Shown piece after piece: positions 1-11,000 of a stretch of 64,000 bases of DNA (the stretch's first letter is position 1; each line of letters begins with the position of its first letter). The DNA is from Pelodera strongyloides (lineage: Eukaryota > Nematoda > Chromadorea > Rhabditida > Rhabditidae). Both the position numbers and the translations under genes were made by a program. A model generated the notes under the pieces. It did not search any database. It worked only from the letters and a program-made list of their open reading frames with translations, and had not been told where the DNA came from. The DNA is taken from positions 186,001 through 250,000 of the forward strand of contig JAANDG010000005.1 of the NCBI GenBank assembly GCA_036852015.1, in the 5' to 3' direction.

Positions 1-92
1 TGAAAAATTGCTTTTAGAAGCAACAGGACTATGCTATGATGGAGTAAAAAGTAAAACCACGGATTATTAATTATTAATAACACAAACCGCAC

Positions 93-2376
93 CCGATTCA
101 CATCCGACAAGTACCAAATATGAGCTAGCGTAGGCATGGATAGTCCGCTTTGTCCCATTGCGTTGCGAGCAACCTGGCCAGTCAAGAAGCCGACACGTTG
201 CTAAAAACACAATTTAACACAATACAAGTTGTACTTAAAGCGAAATACCGGCCGGTTTTTGAAACGCGTCGTGGGCAACTGCATTATTATGCAGCGTATG
301 CAAATGAACATAAATTAGCATAAAAAATCGAGCGAAATTCGAGCAAATTAGGATAAATACGTAAGAACTCAGTTGTCCGCGATGCGTTTCAAAAACCGGC
401 CGGTATTTCGCTTTAACCCGAAATTGGAATTGGATCTTCATACACATTTAACGAGAAGTGCACTGAGGAATAAAAACCAGACACTTAAAATTTGCAAGTG
501 AATTCATTACGGTACCATAAACATACTTACATTTGTATTCGTTAGGTGCAAGTATAAAAACAAAGCATAATATTAATATCCCCTATTCAACATCGTCTAT
601 TTATCCATTACAAAACCTTATCTACTATCTCAGCTAAAAAGAAAGAACCGAAAACTAACCTTATCTAGGTTGTTAAATTGCTGGCAGTAGTGCAACTTCT
701 TTTGCTGTGGAATTGTCCAATTACCGCATGGCCTTCCTGGAAACATTTATTATACTCATGAGTCACGAGGCCATATTCACCATTCAATTCCCCATGGGGA
801 ATTCCCCGTCTTTTTCTCCGCGTGTCTCACATTAGAGCGCTATTTTCTGTCCACAGGGAATGTTTCCCCGAAGGAATCGGACTGATGAATATGGCCTATG
901 AAGTAAACAACTTTCTAAAAAAAAGAGTTACTACTACACTCCACCTCGCAAAAAGTTACTCTGTACGTCGTTACGTCCTGTCGTTGTGAGGTTGTCGTTG
1001 GAACTCATCTTACCGCACTATGAACACATGCAGTGTTCCCCGACAATGTATTAATAAACTTTAAAACACTACAAACCCTGAGAATACGGTCCTTGAGATG
1101 CATTTTCATGCAGAGCCTTCTGAAGTACGGCCGCTGGGGCCGTATTGGCAGAATATGGTGGCATGGGTGGTTGGCTCATTCCCATCAAAGGCGGAGTTCC
1201 CATGGCCATCGAAGGAGATGTAGAGTAAGGGACCGACATGGGAACGGATGCGCTCATGTTCTGTTGCATAGAGACCTGATAGGTGGTGTTAATTAGGGAC
1301 CTGATGTTTCGAGTTTCTTCAGTAATGACGGCGAAAGAAAAGTAAAAGCAGAAGAGACGAGTAATTTTTAGTTCATACCTAGTTGTTCACGAAAAAGTTC
1401 ACAAAATTTTTTTTACTTAGTTAACGATATACTCATTTGATTGCTTATAACAAATGTTAACGGCAAATGTTTCAAAGAGAAAGTAGCGCACGTGAACGGC
1501 TGCTAAAGATAAGGAACTAACAAATCCCGGTGTGCTGTGTCAGATGCTTTTCCAGACAAAAAAATCCTTCAGCTCAAGAAATAATCGTAGAAAACACAAT
1601 CACTCACTCCCAACATCGAAGGCGGCAGCGTGGATGGGAGCTGCAGTCCCGCAATACAGTTCCTCGTGAGGCGCATGGCAATCGAAAACTCTCTCGGATC
1701 CAGTTGACCATCTTTATCAAGGTCAGACAATGCCCAGATCTGGAATATAAGAAGGTTTTTCGTAGCAAACAAATAAGAAGACAAGCAAAACTACACAAAC
1801 TGAAGACCAAAAACAAACAGGTTTCACTAGGTGCGAAACTTGAGTCACTAGAAAGAAACAATTCTGTCATCTAATCTCCTTCATAATATCACACGTTACA
1901 CACACATACAATGTTTCAAAATATTTATAAAAATGGACGTTTGTTTTTGTGACGCTGACACCTTCGATTACCAATGTAATGGAAAGCTGGCCAAGCGAAA
2001 AATTGCCGAAATGGCACACTGCGCTCATTTGGTGTCAATACAGTCAAGAGATCTCTACTTTACTCAATCAAGAGAGAGAACTACACTTTACCCACACAGT
2101 AACTGATTGATTCGATTCACGACGGGCACGTGAATACCCTTTGAAGTATTATTATGCTGGACAGCTGAACACCCCAAATTGTGAGACCCAACTTGCTGAT
2201 TCACGATGAAATAAGCTAACCTGGGCCAAAATATTCGCCGGTAAGTTGCTCTTCAACAACACATTTCGAGCGGATTGCGCCGGCAATTTTCCACCAACTG
2301 GACCGGCCATTTGAAACTGGGCCATGTTTGCCTGGTGTTCCGTGGCCGATATTTCCCATGGCGAAGCTGCAGCCAT
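93..2376 (-). CDS. ITSN: Intersectin-like EH-domain protein, N-terminal part (runs off the left edge)
   Basis: Five minus-strand exons join in phase: 2221-2376, 1608-1739, 1077-1275, 660-736 and 93-200 (224 codons). The start at 2376 lies in AAAATGG, just after a TAG acceptor at about 2386, so an upstream non-coding exon is likely. Residues 1-95 form EH domain 1; exon 2 carries the canonical EF-hand loop DLDKDGQLDPRE after the NPF-pocket IWALSD motif. Exon 3 is a Met/Pro-rich linker. Exons 4-5 form EH domain 2, with FLTGQVARNAM and LAHIWYLSD; its calcium loop is cut by the last intron and continues outside the window. Domain order and the LQLPSTLPP tail match intersectins, which scaffold clathrin endocytosis, better than EPS15. 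The coiled coil and SH3 domains that would prove it lie off-window. Confidence 0.87.
235..416. mobile_element. TTAA-flanked palindromic MITE, AAAGCGAAAT family
   Basis: TTAA is followed by AGCGAAATACCGGCCGG, with the inverse copy and TTAA at the right end. The subterminal arms GTTTTTGAAACGC / GCGTTTCAAAAAC also pair. The interior has TATGCAAATGA. It sits in the ITSN intron between exons 4 and 5. An open frame across it is only the repeat read through. Confidence 0.85.
769..896. mobile_element. Short inverted-repeat element ending GGCCATATTCA
   Basis: GGCCATATTCACCATTC at the left pairs with GAATATGGCC at the right. The same ends occur at 13021-13147 and 20531-20707, defining a small MITE family. 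This copy is in an ITSN intron. Confidence 0.6.
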
Positions 2377-3140
2377 TTTCACAACCTATAAATAATAGTA
2401 CAATAGTTCATCAGCCAAAAAAATGCTCTTCGCTACAATCAGTGATAGAATTCGATCACAGACATAAAAAGGTTTTCATATAATCGAATATGTTATAGAT
2501 ATTATAGGGGTTATCACGCTAAAGAACATGATACACTTTATTTATCTACACTCTTCTTTACACTTTTCCGCATACTACGTTTCCATTATTTACTTTCTTT
2601 TGAAATAGATAGAAGCCATATCATTTCTAATTCATATAGCCACTAATACTAATCTCCTCACACACTCGCAATCGCAAAATCGCATAGATTTCAGGGTTAC
2701 GGGCACGGGCACAATTCTATAGTCAAACAATGCAACACTACAACACAAATACCGCGCCACGACGCTCCCTTAAAATAACACACCGACCGCTCCATCGGCT
2801 CCATATACTTTTTTGATTATACATTCATTGTGAATTTAGGAATAAAGCATATCTTTAGAGAACTTATAGTTGATATTGATATCCAGCATAACAATCAGGT
2901 CACTTAATCACTATCGAAATAAAAAAACTAACAGACGAGTTAGAACATTTGACGATATGACTCACCTTCCTAACGAGGCACCTTTTGTTTATTTAGTCTC
3001 TCTCAGTGGGTCCGCAGAACTGAGGTCGTTATAAATACATACAGCGCTGAAAAGTGCAAACTAGTGTATAAACTCTGCACAAACACTACAGCTGAATAAT
3101 AAATTAAGTGCAATTGCCAGCTGGAAACAACTAACACAAA
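2377..3140. other. ITSN upstream region, no coding seen
   Basis: AT-rich sequence between the ITSN start codon and the 3141 element. An acceptor at about 2386 means the 5' UTR is spliced and the promoter lies somewhere upstream here. No open frame resembles a protein. Confidence 0.5.
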
Positions 3141-3697
3141 AAATGAGACGAAATCATTTGTCCATTTCCTCCTTGGCTTTGTGCCAGATACCGTATCCCG
3201 ACTATCCCCGCGCGACCCGCAGACAAAATTTGAATTTAAATTTTGGCGCGAAGTTTATATTTTCGAAAACAGACGCCAGGCAACGTATTTTTTTTTACAA
3301 AAAAAGAAGGAAGGATGCAAATCACCATTTTTTTAAAGCGGAAAGACTGTAAACCACACAAACGAGGAAACATATTACAGGCATAAACAATTTATTAAAC
3401 AGATGTTTAAAAAAATCCATTTTTCGAATCTGCTGCGTTGCATTCATGGATTCCTTGCTCCTGTCGAAGTGCGCGTGTGTGTAACGTTTCGGGACCTGCA
3501 ATAAAAAAATCAGAAGCTACCGGCCAAACTTAACGCAGAAACGAGCCTGAACAGCGGCCATAAAAAAACAGGCACCAAAAAGCGTGAAAAACGGGTTAAA
3601 GCGAAAATAAAGTGGAACAAACCTGACATGAATACAGCAAGCTGGTGTTCCGCCACCTGAGCCTTCTTCTAGTCTAAACCTCGCCGGGAGCCATGTT

Positions 3698-3757
3698 CTA
3701 GACGGTAATTCCGATTTCACGGAGCCTTTCTTCAATCAAAACCTTGCACTGATCCAT
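3698..3757 (-). CDS. Possible 19-residue mini-ORF within the element
   Basis: The first ATG after the TATA box and a TTTTTCAG acceptor opens MDQCKVLIEERLREIGITV, then TAG. The peptide looks like one amphipathic helix. I recognise no family. It may be only the first AUG of a non-coding transcript. Confidence 0.2.
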   Translation of the reverse strand: MDQCKVLIEERLREIGITV

Positions 3758-3892
3758 ATTTCAGTCAAACGTATCACAGAAGCCCTGAAAAATAAAATTC
3801 AAAACAAACAAAAACAAAAAACGGCAACAAAACACGGACAACCGCACGCACCAAAAACACGACGCCGAATGACCGGTGAGCGCCGCCGCTCG

Positions 3893-3901
3893 CCTTATAT
3901 A
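3893..3901 (-). promoter_or_regulatory. TATA box inside the inverted-repeat element
   Basis: TATATAAGG on the minus strand, followed by a GC-rich stretch (GCGAGCGGCGGCG) unlike the AT-rich surroundings. It is correctly placed to drive the spliced unit below it. Confidence 0.45.
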
Positions 3902-3992
3902 CCCTGCGTGCTGATGGGTCCCGCAACGAAAACGGTTACGGTATCTGGCACAAAGCCAAGGAGGAAATGGACAAAATAATTTCGTCTCATTT

Positions 3993-5553
3993 TATTTACT
4001 AGGAAACAACACGTCTATATGAAGTTCTACATACGTACATGATATAAAATTATCCCTTGAAAAGCATGCGCATCAAAGAAAGACAGCAAAAGTGTTTGCC
4101 ATACAAACAGGTGGAATTACGCAGATTTAAAAGAAGCAAATAACCAAAAACCAACTACAGATCGTATTAACGTGTATTCTCAAATTGGCTTCACAATAGA
4201 TTTAGATGGCAAATAACTCAAGACTAAAGCTTCTCTCAGTCCCGAAAGTAACTAACAACTCAAATCAATACGCACTGGGGGAAACTACTTATGTATTCGA
4301 GGAACACTTTCATAGAGAAAAGAACCTAAAGAGAGCAATTGGAGCATGTTATCGGACATCGATTCTGGGAAGGAAAGACAGCATGCGGCAGAACTACGGT
4401 AGGTTTCGCACAGACTAGAGACTAGAGATAACCAGATAACATCTCGGAGAGCGGGGTCTAATTGGATGGAACATAATCCGCCACAATTGTATAGATATAA
4501 AAAAAATGAGATTGTGAAAGGAGATGTATGGAATATCACTATTCTGCTAGCATAAATTGAATAATAAGGGTGATGTATGCGATTAACTCACTAACCGCTT
4601 TGAAATGGTTACAGTATACAGTTACAATATAAATCGATTTATCAGAAAAACTGATACAGTAAACGTTTCTGAATTACTGACCTCTAAAGCAAGCTGAATT
4701 TTTTGAATTGATAAAAAAAATGCAAATCACTCTCGGAAGCCGACAAAAGAGAAGAGCACGAGATGAAACCAACCTGTTACTTACTTGGAAAGACTAAATA
4801 ATATGATAAAATTGATATTGATTCTTATTTAGAACATAACATGCAATCCACGAAAAAAACCTATCAATTAAAAAAGCCAACAATTATAAAACTCACCAAA
4901 TCCTATTTACAAACGAGTACGTATATTTCGGCGGCACACCACGATACAGAAATCTGAACAAGTTGAAAGTCACGAAAACACCCACAAACGCACAAACAAT
5001 ACGACAAATGAAATAAATCAAATCGAAAGTTGAAATAAAAATCCAATGATATAAAGCCATGGAACAACCATGAGTGACAAAGAACCCTTCTAGGAAAACT
5101 ATTTATTGAACTAAATACAATATTTATCTACACACATAATATATTCACCCCAGGGTGGGCGTAGCGAAAAACACTGAAAAGTAGATTACGGTCCAAACAT
5201 TGATAACATATAATAATGAACCATACTGTAAAAAGGTAATGCGGAAATAGTTAAATAAGTTAAATTCTCCAAAACTCATAGAAATACGCATAAAAGTGAC
5301 CCGACTGCTGACTCGTCTCATCGCACGAAGCATATAAAACTTTAAATTAAATATGCCGAACTTAAGAATAATCAAATTAGTTAATTTGGACAAAATAACA
5401 AAACGTCAAACACATCTCAGAAATATGCTAGTTATTCCAAAAAGTCTCACTGCGACCGTGCCAAACGCGGATCTTTATTCGCGAATTTTTGTCCGGGACG
5501 CATGCCTAGATTTGGAGGCATCGTTGGAGCTTGCTAAATTAAATATTTGTGTA
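3993..5553. other. Intergenic, no gene seen
   Basis: AT-rich sequence between the inverted-repeat element and the NABP 3' side. Both strands were scanned. Short frames here lack splice-phase continuity or family resemblance. Confidence 0.5.
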
Positions 5554-5737
5554 TTAAAGAGAAATACCGGCCAGTTTTTTGAAACGCATTGCGTGCACCT
5601 GCTTTCGTATGCATCATAAGCAACTGAGCAAAAATTAGAATAAAAACTAGACTACAATTAGAACCCAGTTCGCATAAATGCACAGGAATGCAAGTACTTG
5701 AGATGCGGTTCAAAAACCGGCCGTTATTTCGCTTTGA
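5554..5737. mobile_element. TTAA MITE, AAAGCGAAAT family
   Basis: Starts TTAAAGAGAAATACCGGCC. The inverse end CCGTTATTTCGCTTTGAA has decayed its TTAA to TTGA. It lies downstream of NABP. Confidence 0.75.
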
Positions 5738-5939
5738 ACCGTTGACATGAGCACAAGTTATCTGCGTAAACAGAGGTGGTTTTTTCCACTAAGTGGTCAG
5801 TCAGAACTCAGAGCCTTCTGTTCTCCTGTATCACCCACAACAATAGGAATTTTTGTTTACTCGATTGCATGTTTGTAAATTTGCATAATGTACGTTACGC
5901 CCAAGCATTCCGATTGATGCAATAGTGACGCCCTTACAC

Positions 5940-7408
5940 TTATTTAAAAATAAAGCCTACCCGAGGATCCTTATTGCCATGTCGCGGGTCGTGCTGTAGT
6001 GGCGGACCGCCTCCCTGACTTCCGTCGTGAGGTGGCGGAATTTGACTAGTTTTTCTACAACGAAAATTACTTATATCATGGATGGAATAAACAACCTACT
6101 TCAAACTACACATACGCATTAGATCTGTATTCAAAATACAAATATTCCAACCAATGACTGATCTAAAACTCCTGAAAAGATTTTAAATTGAAAGTTTGCG
6201 TACACTCTGTCAGACTGTTAGTAGACTGATGGTTCGCCACCTTACGGAAGTACATTTATTGCTAGAAACTCTATAACCTAATAAGTATACATATAAAAAA
6301 ATCGTATGATATTAGGAAAGGGAAGAACCCACTTCATATTTGGATGCGCGTTGAACAATTCTTGACTATATTCACTAAAGTTGGGTGTTTCCGTGAACGG
6401 GAAGTGAAATTCTCCCACTCGAGCTAATTCGCTTTGGCGGCCACAAGTGACGGTCATTTGTCCCTGAAATTGTATGTTAAGAATATGATATGTACGAGAA
6501 ATGAGGACTTTCTCTACATGTTTACGTGCACTCCGTCAGATTTTATGGAAAGCCTTTAATTTCTCAGGGCGACTAGAACCCACTAGACCCCGCCACATAT
6601 CTCAATTGCATAACACCTACACAATTGAGAAGGAAAATGAAGGCATGACTCAGAAATTCAGGAAACTATCGGGAGAATATCGTTCCAACCACGCCCTATG
6701 CCTATGACCGGGTTCGTGCGACCTGCCCCCTGCCCCATTCTCCTCATTTGCATACTTACAAGGCAAGGCATGGGTCAACGTACAGGAAACACTATCTAAC
6801 AACCCAAAGCGTTAGCTCACCTAACCTGGTAAAGGTTAGAAATGGGTCATAATTTCATAATGGATCTGGCTCTCTTACTCACCTTGAAAATATTAGTGTA
6901 AAGATTCTTCATGCGTAGAACGTCACCAGGCTGTATTAGTGGTTCGTATTCGCCCGTCATTATAGACACATTGATACTACCGGTTCCATCAGCAATACGC
7001 AGTGTATGGATTTCGTTACCAGCGGTCATCCTACGTACAACTCCTAAAATATATTCCAGCCTGCTAAATATGTAGTCAGGGTATAAATACACGATTGGTG
7101 CCCTGCTCATATCAGGCAGTATTTAATAGTATTATTAAACTGACAATGACACTGGCATTTTGAGAAACAATTAAAGGGACTTTTAATTTAGAGAGCAGCT
7201 GAATGTGCGGACAAGATATAATGATGTTGTTAGCAATCAAAAGAGTGGGTCGCAGCAGTCATCGGACCAGACCATCTAGGAAAATACGATGTATACCTTT
7301 GCGGATGACGATTCCAACGAGGGAAAAGTTCTTCATCAACGGCTGCACTTGATTGATCATTATTTGTTTACCGTCCAACATTTGAGGGGCGTTGGGAATG
7401 TTAGCCAT
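5940..7408 (-). CDS. NABP2: SOSS complex subunit B / NABP single-stranded-DNA-binding protein
   Basis: Four exons join in phase: 7297-7408, 6883-7043, 6333-6463 and 5940-6054 (172 residues; human paralogues are slightly over 200). The ATG at 7408 directly follows a TTACAG acceptor, so the 5' UTR is spliced. Residues about 20-115 are an OB fold of the hSSB type: PLMKNFSLVGIVI, then ADGTGSINVSI, LIQPGDVLRMKN, GQMTVTCGR and VGEFHFPFTETPNFSEY, matching the order in NABP1/NABP2. The last exon is a Pro/Gly/Gln-rich tail (SQIPPPHDGSQGGGPPLQ), as in the family. Known family role: binding ssDNA in the SOSS complex during double-strand-break repair. The sequence cannot separate NABP1 from NABP2, so the symbol stands for the family. 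Confidence 0.93.
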
Positions 7409-8011
7409 CCTGTAATTTGGTGCGAATACTACCCAACATTGCATAAATACAAACTAACTTAGTTCAATCACGATGTAAAGAACGTATTATTAGAAAGAAC
7501 AATACATAAGATGAAACGAAATTTGAGTGTAACCATATGCTCGTTGTCTTTGGCCGGTTTCACCGCCATGACGATGACGCCCCATGGCACACAGCAACTT
7601 CCAATCATTGTGAACGTATTGAACAACGTGAAGTGAAAATAGAGGAAAGATATAAGCACGAGAAACAATCTAAATCAAGGTCTTTGTCGGTCGGCCGTCA
7701 CAAATCGAAAATAATTTTTTTATAATGCACACTTAGTGCACGAGTGCGCTAATAAAAGTCTCAAAACGAAAGACGATTTTGCCGAAAGTGCACTTTTGCA
7801 AAAATATATAAAACAAATTTCATATTCTTTATATTATTTAATTTAGTTACTTTTGTTTTTATTTATCTGCTTCACTTTTTAAAAAAGAGCCACTGCCACA
7901 TTTTGTATCATACTTTTGTGTTTTACGCCAGACTGTGTTCGTGTTCGTTAATAAGTAAATAAAGTTTCTGCATTAACTGCTATCGCTAACTCTAATTCAT
8001 TCCAATATAGA
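7409..8011. promoter_or_regulatory. Divergent NABP / CCDC51 intergenic promoter region
   Basis: About 600 bases separate the two start codons on opposite strands. Both genes probably have a non-coding first exon here: acceptor TTACAG just before the NABP ATG, and ATATAG just before the CCDC51 ATG. No TATA box is evident. Confidence 0.45.
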
Positions 8012-11000
8012 ATGAAGTCCATATCGCGGGTGCTCTTAATACGTGGACGATCTGTCCTGTGGTCAGCTTCACGTGTACAATCTACGTCCGTGCCGGCGGA
8101 AGTTCCGAGGTCAAGAATCAGAGCTTCAATGGAAAGTGTTGTCGATGCGTACGAAGAGTTCATCGGAGTAAAGGGCGTGAAAGCAGCACAGGCTGGTGTT
8201 ATGGAGGTGGGCCTTACGACTCTTGCACCTTCTATGCTCAAAATTATGTCGATAGAGTGGGTGGACGTTAAAATTCAAAGTATCCATCCATATTCATTCT
8301 TGATCTATGGGATTGAGGTTCATTCTCACCTTCGAAAACGGTGGACGAAGAGTGGGAGCCCTCCCGGTTGGGAGAAATTTTCGTGCTCTTTCTTCCTCGC
8401 TTTCTCTCACCCCCACTGGGAGGCTGGGCGCATGTTCGTGCATACGGTTATGGGTGAAGGATTCAAGGATTCGATGTAAAGAATAACTAAATAATTCAGT
8501 GGGAAAACCGTCTGAATGAGGCGCAACTTGCCAGACGTCAAAAGCAATCGGAGTTGAAACAGATCCAACGAAAGCTGAAGGAAATTCACGTTGAACTTGA
8601 TAGGACTGCTCGCGGTGAGGATAGGTGAGACATCAATATACGTTGGTATTCAATCCATTTTGTGATCTTTTGCCTGCGACCATTTGCTGGAAATTGTATG
8701 GGCGCATTCGAGATGGACATTTCCGGAAAAGAAAAAGAAAACTTTTGGTTCGAGATGGATTTCACCAGAAAAGAATGCAATTGCCACGCATACACATGCA
8801 AATGATCGATTGATTTTAGTTTCAATTACGGTACAATTGCATTTTCGACAATTATTTTGCGTGTATTATTTTTTTCTCGGTGTCCATCTCGAACCACTTT
8901 TTTCTTTTCTTTTCCGGAAAATGTCCATCCCGAATGCGCCCTATGGGATGAAATTACAATACTTGTCGATTCTAAACAAGAAGCCGCATCCAGCATTTTT
9001 CATAGTTACGATTTGCCACTTAAACCTATAATCAGTTTAGATACCTCCACCTATTAACAGAGGAACACCAGTTGATAAAGAGGGAACGTGGAGTTCTGGA
9101 TGAATTTGAGCAATTCGAAACAACTGAAAGAGAGGCGTTCCATCTTCTCAGTACGCGGTTAGTTTTCTTTAGGTCTTCTTTAGGGTCTTGCGAAATACTG
9201 GCCGGTTTTTGAAACGCATAGGGTACACCAGCATTCTTAATTCTTGTGCAGCTTATGCAAATGATTTCGCTTTAACATGAATTACAATGAAAAATCGAGC
9301 TAAATTCTAGTAAATTAGCATAAATACCAAATACGTAAGAACTCAGTTGTCCACGATGCGTTTCCCGGCCGGTGTCTCAACTTCGATGTTGTGGTGCATA
9401 TTTAGTTACCCGTTCAATAGCCCGCTAATTAATTAAAACTACGGCCATTCAATTGTCGCTGAATATCTTTCATCATATGATGCACACATCTTAATGTGTC
9501 AATAAATATTTAATATTTTAATATAAACCCTCAACATAACTTTTATGGTTTCAAAATTATACGGGCGTTTCGGGTTCCTTTACATGCATTTGAGTATATA
9601 AAATCTCACAAAGGCACATAATACTGTTCTTATTGATGTTATATTAGGGTTCGCGAAAGTCACGAGAAAGAGCGTGAACGAGCGGAGAAAACCAAGTGGT
9701 GGTCGGTGAGCGCATCGCTAACTGGAGCTCTTCTCGGTATCATCGGAACAAGCATAGGTAAGCTCGTTAAAGCGAATTGCCGGCCGGTTTTTGAAACGCA
9801 TCGTGGACAGCTGAATTCTTATGTATTTATGCTAATTTGCTCGAATTGAGTTTTATTCTAATTTATGCTCATGTGCGTAAGCTGCATAAGTGCAGGTGTA
9901 CTCGATGTGTTTCAAAAACAGGCCGGTATTTCGCTTTAAGTCACAGTTTGGTGCGTTTATTTGGAAAGAAACATTCATTTGTTTCTTGTATTAAAGGGAC
10001 AGGCCCATCAAAGTAAACCTATATTTACGAAGTATTCATAATGTATATAGAGCATTTTTATTACAATATATACAAACCAAATACAAATTTCACCTGCTTT
10101 CGCCCTCGAGGACTTTTTCCGATGTGCTCATCCACATATGTATACCGTAAAACTGCAGAGATCGAAGCTGTCTACGCAAATTTATCAAGAAATTAAAATG
10201 CGAGCTAAATTTGCATATACACCTTGGAAGTCTGCAGCTTTATGGTATACATATGCGGATGAGCACATAGGAAAAAGTCCTCGAGGGCGAAAGAAGGTGA
10301 AATTTGGTTTGTATATATTGTAATAAAATGCTTTATATACATTATGAACGTTTCGTAAATATAGGTTTACTTTGATGGGCCTGTCCCTTTAAGCTGAGCA
10401 TAAGTGCGTAGCTGTAGCATCAAACACCTCCAATGTAGACCATTTCCTGCGAATATTGCATGGTTTTATTAGCCCGTATTCTCGGGCTGCACGGAACTTC
10501 AAAAATGGGAACATGTTCCGGGAAAATATCCGCACGGAAATCTTCCGCTGCGGAACTGGTTCCGCTCTGGATGGGCGCCAGAATGCGAATCGAACGGAAC
10601 ATGTTCCATGTAGTTTAAAACTTTCATGTTTTGAGTTTATACTATAATGTTTTATTGTTTTTATATATAAATTAAAACATTTGTTCTTTGTTTAAAGAGT
10701 TATAGCAAATTTCCAGCATTTATGTGCTTAATTTTTCACTAACGAACTGTAAATTTAACAAAAATTATTCTTTAAAAATAAAAAAGGTGAATGAAAAGAA
10801 AAACAAATAACCAAAAATTACAAAAGAAATAAAGTAAAAATAAAGCAACGGAAAATTTCCGTCGTGATTTCCCACCCAAAAACCTCGGGGAAATTTTTGT
10901 ATGGAAAAAAATTCCGTTTTGCCGAACGGAAATTTGCAGACTACAAACTACACGCTCCGTTTTTCGAGAATACCACTCTTTTCGCGGAACGGAACGTGTT

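Larger units (their letters stand above)
3141..3992. mobile_element. 852-bp element with ~55-bp terminal inverted repeats and an internal promoter
   Basis: The left end (3141-3196) and right end (3937-3992) are near-perfect inverses, starting AAATGAGACGAAAT and ending near GATACCGTA. Between them lies a minus-strand unit: TATA box (3893-3901), acceptor TTTTTCAG near 3786, a short frame (3698-3757), donor CAG/GTTTGT near 3624, acceptor TTGCAG near 3499 and AATAAA near 3390. No transposase is visible. It could be a non-autonomous DNA transposon that captured a host promoter and exons, or an inverted duplication around a small gene. Confidence 0.65.

Noticed and set aside
235..447. 70-codon open frame on the minus strand
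   Set aside because: It is the TTAA MITE read through; the same peptide pattern ([14 protein letters not shown]) reappears in other copies, for example at 53843-54286.
3517..3735. 72-codon minus frame inside the inverted-repeat element
   Set aside because: Begins at a TTG just after an in-frame stop and crosses a likely donor; the ATG-initiated 19-codon frame is better placed.
8012..8479. 155-codon single-exon protein
   Set aside because: Only residues 1-65 belong to CCDC51; a donor GAG/GTGGGC ends the exon and the rest is intron read-through.
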